Assembly (NCBI GenBank): GCA_033296885.1
Contig: MU863876.1
Span: 434,001 to 498,000, forward strand
Direction: 5' to 3'
DNA: 64,000 nucleotides
Source: Triangularia verruculosa
Lineage: Eukaryota > Ascomycota > Sordariomycetes > Sordariales > Podosporaceae
Shown: positions 57,025-64,000 of the stretch, piece after piece
How positions within the stretch are numbered: position 1 is the stretch's first letter
Layout: the number at the start of each line of letters is the position of its first letter
Notes under the pieces: generated by a model
The model's input: the letters and a program-made list of their open reading frames with translations, nothing else
What the model was told of the DNA's origin: nothing
The model's database searches: none
Made by a program: the position numbers and the translations under genes

Positions 57025-57108
57025 GGACGAGCTGGGAATCGAACCCAGGACCTTTCGCATACAGAAGGGTATGCTAAGCGAACGCTCTACCAACTGAGCC
57101 ACACGCCC
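57025..57108 (-). tRNA. tRNA-Ala (anticodon AGC) with 12-nt intron
   Basis: 84 nt on the minus strand. Same acceptor stem with G3·U70; D stem GCTC/GAGC, anticodon stem TTCGC/GCGAA, T stem CTGGG/CCCAG. The anticodon AGC (57073–57075) is followed after position 37 by a 12-nt intron (57060–57071, TACCCTTCTGTA on the sense strand), the canonical place for nuclear tRNA introns. 36 bp from the other tRNA-Ala. Confidence 0.95.
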
Positions 57109-57626
57109 TGTCACTGATTGTTGACTTGAGGGCGAGCAGGAGGCCTTATCATGGATGGGGATTTGAGAGATGAAGGTAGGTGGGATGTTTGCTTTGGATT
57201 TGGATTTGGGAATGTTTGGGGTGTAAGTTTGGTGATGATGCCTCGGGGAGGTGGGAGTTGGGATTTGAGGGGATGGTGGTGATGGTGGTCGGTTGGTTGG
57301 TTTATGCGTTGATACTATTGGTTATGGTATGAAGTTAAGGGTGTAGGGTCCTGTGGCAGTTAGAGTTCTTGTTTTCCCCCGCACTCTCTGCCGTCCAATC
57401 CCGTTCACCACGAGGGTTTGATGTCTCACGTTGGGAGGAGGTGTGCGGTTGCCCGGGAAAACGGTTTTGTGGAGTGGGCTGTGTCACCGACGATCACCGG
57501 TGGGCAAGGGGAGTTTTGAGGAGGAGAGAGGGGGGGGGATGATTTAATCCGACGGACTGACTGACTGACTTACATCTCATCTCAACTTCCTGTCTGGGTG
57601 TCGAGACACACACAGACACAGACAAG
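57109..57626. promoter_or_regulatory. upstream region of tRNA-Ala and of the GH125 gene
   Basis: 518 bp of GT-rich intergenic DNA between the minus-strand tRNA and the plus-strand mannosidase. A CTGACTGACTGACT run lies at 57557–57570. No gene. Confidence 0.4.
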
Positions 57627-59201
57627 ATGAGAGGACTTAGTGCACAAGTTTTCGTCTCCCTGTTGGGACAGATTGGTGTGGTTACATGTCAATCATGTCC
57701 AGATTACTCCTCCTACTCCAAAACCCGCCACGAACCTTTCTCGTCAGGCCGCTACGCCCTCTCCTCCGCGCGCCCACCGCCCTTATGCCGGACATTCAAC
57801 TCTTCTGCTTTGGAATCACTGCTGTCGTCGGTGGGGGACACCATCGCCGACCCTGACCTCCGCCGCTTATTCGAAAACACCTACCCCAACACCCTCGACA
57901 CGGCCATAAAATGGCACGGCTTCTCCTCCTCCAACCCAGACTCGGAAGAATTGACTTTTATCATCACCGGCGACATCAACGCCATGTGGCTCCGCGACAG
58001 CGCCAACCAGCTCCAATCCTACCTCCCCCTCCTCTCCCCTTCCCCTGACTTCAATTCACTGGCGTCCTTATTCAGAGGCGCGATCAACCTCCAAGCCCGG
58101 TACCTCTTGACATCCCCCTACTGCAACTCCTTCCAACCCCCACCCGAATCCAACCTACCCCCCTCCCCCAACCCCGCCGCTGACAACGACATCGTCTTCC
58201 CGGAGTATGATCCTAACAAAGTATTCGAATGTAAATACGAACTCGACTCCCTCGCCTCCTTCCTCCAGCTCAGCACAAATTACCACGAGGCCACCCATGA
58301 CAGCTCCTTTTTCAGCAAGTTCCACTGGGCCAAAGCCGCAAAAACAGTGCTAGAAACAGCAAAAAACATGACCACCCCGACCCTCGACCCCGACACAAAC
58401 CGCCCGCTAGTACCTCAACCTTACACCTTCACCCGAAAAACCACCCGATCCACAGAAACCCTCGCCAACGACGGCATCGGACACCCAGCAGCAGCAGGGA
58501 CGGGACTGGTGAGAAGCGCGTTCCGGCCCAGCGACGATAGCACCACTTATCAATTCCTAATCCCCTCAAACATGCTCCTCTGCGTGTACCTCGCCTCGGC
58601 CTCGCTCATAGCGAGGGAAATCAACGAGACTTCTCTCGCAGATGAAATGATGGCTTTTTCTACGCCGTTGAGAAAAGCAATCCAGACTCACGGGATTGTT
58701 TCCATCCCGGGGGATGGGGAGAATGGGACAGGGGAGAGGGTGTACGCGTATGAAGTCGATGGGTTTGGGGGGTACCTCCTGCAGGACGACGCGAATCTCC
58801 CGTCGCTGCTCTCGGCGGCTTGGTTCGGGTACGTTTCCCCTTTTGATCCTGTTTACATCGGGACTCGCCGCCGGATTCTCAGTGCGCGGAACCCGTACTA
58901 CAGTAAAGGGGAGGTGGTGGGTGGTGTTGGGTCGGCGCATACCGGGCCGGGGAGGGTTTGGCCGATGAGTCTGGTTGTGCGAATCCTGACGAGCGAGGAT
59001 GATGATGAGATTAAGGGGGCGTTGGGGGAGTTGTTGGGGAGTACGGATGGGTTGGGGTTGGTGCACGAGAGTGTTGATGGGTGGGATGCGGCGAGGTGGA
59101 CGAGGGAGTGGTTTTCTTGGGCGAATGGGCTGTTTGGGGGGATGATTTTGGATTTGGGGAGGAGGAAGGGGGGGATATTAGGGGGAAGTTTTCAGGGTTG
59201 A
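57627..59201 (+). CDS. secreted GH125 exo-alpha-1,6-mannosidase
   Basis: One exon, 524 residues. Signal peptide about residues 1–21 (VFVSLLGQIGVVTC). GH125 marks are TGDINAMWLRDSANQ (around residue 115), ECKYELDSLASFLQLS, GLVRSAFRPSDDSTTYQFLI with PSNMLL, and DGFGGYLLQDDANLPSLLSA; these contain the Asp/Glu residues and sugar-binding loops of the (alpha/alpha)6 barrel. Family enzymes invert and remove alpha-1,6-linked mannose from the non-reducing end, for example from fungal wall mannans or N-glycans. It ends NGLFGGMILDLGRRKGG and is complete. Codon use in the last third shifts from C- to G-ending codons. Confidence 0.9.
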   Translation: MRGLSAQVFVSLLGQIGVVTCQSCPDYSSYSKTRHEPFSSGRYALSSARPPPLCRTFNSSALESLLSSVGDTIADPDLRRLFENTYPNTLDTAIKWHGFSSSNPDSEELTFIITGDINAMWLRDSANQLQSYLPLLSPSPDFNSLASLFRGAINLQARYLLTSPYCNSFQPPPESNLPPSPNPAADNDIVFPEYDPNKVFECKYELDSLASFLQLSTNYHEATHDSSFFSKFHWAKAAKTVLETAKNMTTPTLDPDTNRPLVPQPYTFTRKTTRSTETLANDGIGHPAAAGTGLVRSAFRPSDDSTTYQFLIPSNMLLCVYLASASLIAREINETSLADEMMAFSTPLRKAIQTHGIVSIPGDGENGTGERVYAYEVDGFGGYLLQDDANLPSLLSAAWFGYVSPFDPVYIGTRRRILSARNPYYSKGEVVGGVGSAHTGPGRVWPMSLVVRILTSEDDDEIKGALGELLGSTDGLGLVHESVDGWDAARWTREWFSWANGLFGGMILDLGRRKGGILGGSFQG

Positions 59202-59743
59202 GATGGTGAAGTAAGAAGTACTCTTTTGGATTCTGGTAAAAATGGACATGTTCGGGGACATGAGTTAGGTGGGATGTTATATGGCCGAGGTAGAAGGGAT
59301 GGATAAACAATCAAAGGAATCTAAAAAAATGGGTCAATGTTGACAGAGACGCGATATGAACAAGACACCGAGAAGTGTTGAGTAACGAGTAATTCTTAAA
59401 TTCTAGCCTTCTGTATGTATTTGTCTACGTCTATAATCCGACTGACTGGCTCGAAAACGTGTTTGTTTGCTTGGACCACCAAAAAGATTCCCAATGAATG
59501 CCCACTCAGTTTGTTTTTTCCCATGCCAAATCCATGTGTCCCTTCATCGCCAGATTGCCCTCGTTGAAAAAAAAAAACGACAGAACGTTGCTACCTAAGA
59601 AACAACAAAAAAAAAGACCATCAAAAGAAGTGAAGAAAAAGCCAAAGAATGGATAATACAAGTGGTATCAAAACGCGAGTTGCTTGTTCGCCCGTATCCT
59701 CCCAAAAAAAAAAAACCATTTCAACTCCTTTCAAAATCAAACC
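59202..59743. other. convergent 3' regions
   Basis: Lies between two genes that end towards each other. Contains A-runs at 59570–59615 and 59705–59718. No gene. Confidence 0.45.
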
Positions 59744-61222
59744 CTACTGCTGCTCAACCGCCTTAGCAAAGGGATCGCCTAGTTCGAAATTCGGCGTCCT
59801 CCCCTCGCTAATCGCCTTGAGCGCCGCATCATCCAGCGGCAGCTTCCTCCCCTTCCCGTCCTTGCTCGTCCCCAGCTTCGCCATCTCTCTCCTGATACCA
59901 TGGTTCACCGCATCCAGCACCGTGTCCACCAGCTTCCTAGGCTTGTGCTTCGGCTCCGTCCCGGCCTGGTAAACGCCAGTCTTGACCAGGATGCTGTACC
60001 ACTCATTCTTGCTCTTCTCGTTCATCGCGTTGGTCCCCTTGATGTCCGACTCCGGGGTGTCGCCAACAAAGTACACCGTCTCCGGAGGCTCCGACTCGGC
60101 AAGCCCATGCTGCGTCGCCCTCCACTGCTGGAGAAGACGGGTAGCAAACTCAAACGTGCTCACCTGCGGCTTCCCAAACGCGTGCGTCTTCAGCTTCCTT
60201 CCCCCAGACACATCCTCAAAGACCGTCTCAACAATCTTGCGGAGCGCTCCCATCCCCAGCCTCACATGCTCATGCTCCGCCGACCAAAGCACATCATTGT
60301 GGCTGAAGTAGATCGGCGGGCCCTCGTCAAACTTCTCCGACCTCGTCTCCAACCGGCCCCCCTTCGACTGCGCGATATCAAGCATGATCTGCAGGTCCGA
60401 CGCCCAGTCCCGGCTGTCGGCAAACACAAACACGGCCTCCACCACGATATCGCTCATCTTGCCGCCCCTGGCCAGCAGATCGCGAGAGTTCTTGATCTCG
60501 CTCTCGGTCAGCGCGCGGAAGGGCGCCGTGGCGGCGTTGGCCTTGATGATGTCGCCCGGAGTGATCACGTCACGGAACCCGTACGACTCGGCAACGTCCC
60601 GGCACTTTTCACCCTCGCCGCCGACGACGAGGACGGTGCCGTATTTATTGGCAAACTCCCTCATGGGGGTGTGGCCGCAGATGAACTGCCCCGGGGAGAC
60701 GTCGATCTCGAGCTGCCGCGACAGATCCCGGCAGCGCTCCGTCTCGAACTTGCCTCCGCCGTTGGTGAGGAAGATGTAGGGGACCTTTATCCCAAAAGGG
60801 TTCTCCCCGTTGAGGACCTTCATTGCTTCAATGGCTTCGGGGATGGGCTTGCCGCCGCGGACGAGCACGCCGTCAATGTCAAAGGCAAAGGCGAAGTTGT
60901 CGGCGACGTAGTCTTGGTCCAGACCTGCCGGGGTGATGGGGGCGGTGATGGGGGAGTGAAGTGGGGAGGAGGCTTCGCTGGTGGAAGAGTCGCTCTCCAG
61001 CGAGGGGGAGTAAGGGGAGGCGTCAGAGTCCTCATCGCCCGACGAGTTGGAAAACGGGGAAAGAGTGTCGTCGTCGTCGGTGTCGGGCTCCTCGACGCCG
61101 AGCTGGCTGAGCTTGGTGCGGGCTACCTCAAAGGCCGAGGCAAAGCTGCTGCTGGAGAGCTGGCGAGGGCACATGGATGGTCTCTGAGGGGCCAGGGTGG
61201 TGAGGGTGTTGTTGGTCGACAT
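59744..61222 (-). CDS. HAD-superfamily protein, CECR5/YKR070W type
   Basis: One exon, 492 residues. A Ser/Asp-rich leader of about 105 residues (TDDDDTLSPFSNSSGDEDSD) precedes the HAD domain. Motif I is FAFDIDGVLVRGG (residues 113–123, nucleophile Asp and acid Asp), motif II LTNGGG (152–157), the lysine motif is around THAFGKPQ, and motif IV VYFVGDTPESDIKGT. Class IIA HAD proteins of this type are reported in mitochondria in yeast and animals; the substrate is not settled. The leader is acidic, so a mitochondrial location is not supported by its composition, although the first 40 residues lack acids until Glu32. Intact. Confidence 0.9.
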   Translation of the reverse strand: MSTNNTLTTLAPQRPSMCPRQLSSSSFASAFEVARTKLSQLGVEEPDTDDDDTLSPFSNSSGDEDSDASPYSPSLESDSSTSEASSPLHSPITAPITPAGLDQDYVADNFAFAFDIDGVLVRGGKPIPEAIEAMKVLNGENPFGIKVPYIFLTNGGGKFETERCRDLSRQLEIDVSPGQFICGHTPMREFANKYGTVLVVGGEGEKCRDVAESYGFRDVITPGDIIKANAATAPFRALTESEIKNSRDLLARGGKMSDIVVEAVFVFADSRDWASDLQIMLDIAQSKGGRLETRSEKFDEGPPIYFSHNDVLWSAEHEHVRLGMGALRKIVETVFEDVSGGRKLKTHAFGKPQVSTFEFATRLLQQWRATQHGLAESEPPETVYFVGDTPESDIKGTNAMNEKSKNEWYSILVKTGVYQAGTEPKHKPRKLVDTVLDAVNHGIRREMAKLGTSKDGKGRKLPLDDAALKAISEGRTPNFELGDPFAKAVEQQ

Positions 61223-63106
61223 GGTGGAATAAAGGAATGACTACCAGTCGTGGATGGAGCAGTGATAATAAGGATCGAACAGGTGAACTATGAGCACACC
61301 TGGTGGTTGAGACATTCAAAACGGTTGTAAGTGGGAAACTAAAAAGTTAGGGGAAGCCAGAGGGCATTGGGCGTCCCTATATATATTTCAAAAGCCATCA
61401 GTTCGAAGCGGTCTTTGGCTAGTCTGCGAAGGCGTGGCTGCCTCTGGAGGTGGGACACGGCCCAAGCAATCACAAAGCGTCGAGACGGCGTCAAACAGGG
61501 TCTCAGGGTCCATGTGGGTAAAACGGTGGATATCGGGAGGCGTGGTGTGGAAGTAACAAAGTTCTTTTTGTGGAGGGGACCAGTTTTCCGCCTGTTTCCC
61601 CGTACCCGTTATCCTCGCCCTCCTCCATTGGGAACCTTTCACACGTTGGCTTGTCTGACGCAGGTGGCAGTCAATGCGGTGAGAAACCCCCGTCCCATGT
61701 TTTTCTCCTCGCCCCCAACCCCGCCAGCCCCTCCATCTCATCTGCAGATGTAAGGGTCCGGAGGGTCCAACACCCCTGTGAACAACCATACAACCAGTGG
61801 CATCATTAACGCCTGCTTAGATAATGGCTTCTGCTCTTGGCTGACTCGGTTTGCACCGGAAATGGCACAGTAAGGACCATGGTGTAAAACCGGGTCTGAC
61901 AAAAGAAGGCTTTGATGCTGCCGCCAAAAACGACGAGAGCAGATTATGGAGTGATGATCGGGGTTTTGTGGGACGAATCGGAAGTGAGAACGTGTTGACC
62001 CTCGGCGGTTGCCATGACGGTGATTGGAAGGGGGACCTTTCCGGTATTGGGAGGTGCCCAGCACCCGTCATGCAAGGAGGATGAAAAGACAGAAAGAAAA
62101 AAAACAGACCCGATGCATGGAGGGAACACGGAGGGCGAGCGGAAGTCGGCAGTGGTCGGCAGAGGCTTCTCTGACTGCCAAGTCGCCGCCCGGCTGCACT
62201 GCCGATCGCCATGACGTCAAGGCGGATCCCCCTGAAAATGCCGGAGTGGGTCCCCGGAATCGATAGGGTCCCTCGGGCAGGGCAAAAACGGCCGATAGTG
62301 AACAAGACGCCGGCCAACAGTTGCATCCTGTCACGAGCGAAGCTCCTTGATTGGGTCCTTTCTCCCCGGCACCCTGTTGAGCCGCTTCCGCGCCGGTGAA
62401 ACAACCAGTGATGGCCTGGGTGAGCGCTATGAGGCCTTTTGCTGTTGTTGACAGTAATAAACCAATACTTGCTGTCGATCAAATGTACGTCGAGCTGGAT
62501 GAGGTGAGATCGGTGAGAATTCTTCTGGAAAGGGAGGGTGTTGAACCAAGGCAACTGCAGCAGCTACAAGGCAGTTTGACCTCAACACCATTCTTTCCGC
62601 TCTCATCATCAAGAGCTCAGTCCGGCAATGCTTCTCCTCCCGACTGGTTGCCGCGGGCTCTATCCGAACGGTGGTGTACGTAGTTTTCTAGCCTGTTTCT
62701 GAACTTGATCCAGGGGTCCTAGCTGCAGACTTGGCCGGTTCCAACGCCATGGCACCATGGATCCTAAGAGTTCGGTATGTGTCGACTCAGGCCATTCCCC
62801 CGCCGTTGGGCATCCAGTCCGTATATCTTGGGCGGAAAGAGATGTGGTTGGTGGGTTTGTATCCCGATAGAAAAAACCACTCCCTCACTCGGTCATGCCA
62901 ATGTTGTCCAGCTGGTGAGAACTGATATCAGATGGCCATCACGATGCTCTCCAATGCCAGACGGATATCTGGACTCCACGTGTTGCCATCCTCAACCTCA
63001 GATTCGTTGCTCTGTGAGCCTGAGTTCGATATCAATCGCACGCATAAAGACGCTGTGGACTCCGTGGAACCGCGATCACCAACAAACTCCTCTTCCCCCG
63101 CTTACA
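61223..63106. other. no gene recognised
   Basis: 1.9 kb between two minus-strand genes. It holds the promoter of the HAD gene at left and 3' flank of the RecA-fold gene at right. Short overlapping frames on both strands at 61700–62700 have no domain or consistent exon structure. Confidence 0.35.
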
Positions 63107-64000
63107 CTACGGAGTCTCTCCGCCAAAGGAAAATCCTCCCCATGGGGAACTTCCAACCCAGGCAATCTGTTCGACCGTCTGTTGCCGCTCATCTCGATCT
63201 CTCGATGGCTGTTCCACCGTGGTCAACTCCCCAAACCCAGACACCTCGGCTCTCTCCACTCTCAGCCACCCCCTCCGTCCGGCCGTGACCGCGACCTGGG
63301 CGGAGACGGCCTTTGACAGGCCTCCGACGGGGCTGTAGCCGCCTCCGATAACCACGGTGCCCCACCACTCCCGTCCCCGGCTCCGGTGGGCTCCGTAAAG
63401 CATGTGCTGCTCCATGGTGGCCAGACAGGCCGAGACGAACCGAGCAGGGGGTTGGTGTTCCCAGTTTCCCTTTCTTGGTTGCAAGACATGAACATGATCC
63501 AAGTCAGCTTTCCTAATCCTCGCCTTTTTTGTCGCTGTTTTTTGTGAAGAAGATGTTGTCCCTCCAGCAAGCGGAGCAGCCAGCACGCTCAAGGGATCAA
63601 ATCTCCCCTCAAAGTCAATCACGGCTACGGCCTTCTCCCACGGACTCGCAATGAGTGTCGCGATCAAGACATAAATCAGCTCGTAATACCGTCCTGAAAT
63701 CGCCAACGGCGCCGAGCCCGTGGCCCGAAAGTTCCGCTGCACGAGGTCGTTGAGCGCCTCAATTGGGAATGTCTTTGGTGCATATTCCGTTAACCCCGTT
63801 CTCGACTTCCCATCCTCCTCCTTCTTGACAGCAATGTTGACATTTCCGTCGTTGTGGTCGATGTTGGCGGCAGCAGCAGCATTGCCGTTGGTGACAAAGC
63901 CCGTGCGAAAAGCAGCCAGAACCTGAATCCAATTAATTTCCATCCATCAGCCATTCCACACTCGTCCATCATCATTGTCAAAACAATTTCTCACCTCATC
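63107..64000 (-). CDS. RecA/Rad51-fold protein, XRCC2-like (5' part outside the window)
   Basis: Exon 63922–63107 plus the last codons of an earlier exon (63995–64000, ending GATGAG before GTGAGA), joined by a 72-bp intron ending ATTCAG, to read DEVLAAFRTGFV. The ATG at 63943 lies inside the intron and is not the start. Visible: APKTFPIEALNDLVQRNF, then YELIYVLIATLIASPWEKAV, AVIDFEGRFDPLSVLAAP (a beta strand ending in Asp, as in XRCC2 IDTDYHFD) and WWGTVVIGGGYSPVGG. The end carries WLRVERAEVSGFG. The arrangement suggests a Rad51 paralogue of XRCC2 type for recombinational repair; the Walker A motif would be upstream. Family call is tentative. Confidence 0.5.

Noticed and set aside
59900..61240. 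A 446-codon open frame on the plus strand
   Set aside because: It is the antisense shadow of the HAD-protein gene; composition is Arg/Leu/Gly-biased and no domain is visible, while the minus strand has all HAD motifs.
63922..63943. ATG 63943 as start of the RecA-fold gene
   Set aside because: It lies within an intron with a GTGAGA donor at 63994 and ATTCAG acceptor; the gene continues beyond the window.

Overview
This is a filamentous ascomycete genome segment, most likely from a sordariomycete of the Sordariales type. The support for that is many short GT–AG introns (about 50–130 bp) with CTAAC-like branch points, zinc-knuckle, TRAPP and U5-snRNP genes of Pezizomycotina type, Fot/Pogo-type transposons, and C-to-T damage in a CpA context that looks like repeat-induced point mutation (RIP). 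All gene models below were spliced by eye from the sequence; no search was run.

The window has three compartments. (1) 1–16.3 kb is gene-sparse and GC-balanced. It holds a secreted TAP-like serine hydrolase, a Dal5-type MFS permease, an AtuA/DUF1446–DUF4387 fusion protein, a single-pass Cys-rich membrane protein whose intron is mostly a (CT)n tract, and a small cluster of unknown genes, two of which look like diverged tandem paralogues. (2) 16.3–42.8 kb is an accessory island. At both edges lie AT-rich degenerate repeats that share landmarks in the same order but in opposite orientation. Inside are two copies of one Fot/Pogo family: one full length with perfect 45-bp TIRs and a TA duplication, one lacking the DDE domain. 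Around them sits what looks like a decayed secondary-metabolism cluster: two P450 genes that still read through, a carotenoid-cleavage-type oxygenase with stops and a frameshift, a VAO-type FAD oxidase with one in-frame stop, and a Zn2Cys6 regulator with an intact DNA-binding domain but a riddled middle region. Next to it are HET-domain, ankyrin and RNase-H-like relics and a short F-box gene. (3) 42.8–64 kb is the conserved compartment: a newly modelled 83-aa spliced Cys-rich gene, a putative N-myristoylated protein, TRAPP subunit BET3 (with a 9-nt exon) divergent from the U5 40K WD-repeat protein, a two-span membrane protein, a seven-knuckle GIS2/CNBP protein (with a 12-nt exon), two tRNA-Ala genes, a secreted GH125 exo-alpha-1,6-mannosidase, a CECR5-type HAD protein and a partial RecA-fold (XRCC2-like) protein running off the right edge.

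Functionally, the island genes (P450s, cleavage oxygenase, flavin oxidase, Zn-cluster regulator) are what one expects of a co-regulated biosynthetic pathway for a small, probably terpenoid or phenylpropanoid-like molecule. That is inference from gene content. Three of the five are broken, mostly by changes that fit CpA-to-TpA, so the pathway is probably inactive as a unit. No CRISPR, rRNA or phage features were seen.
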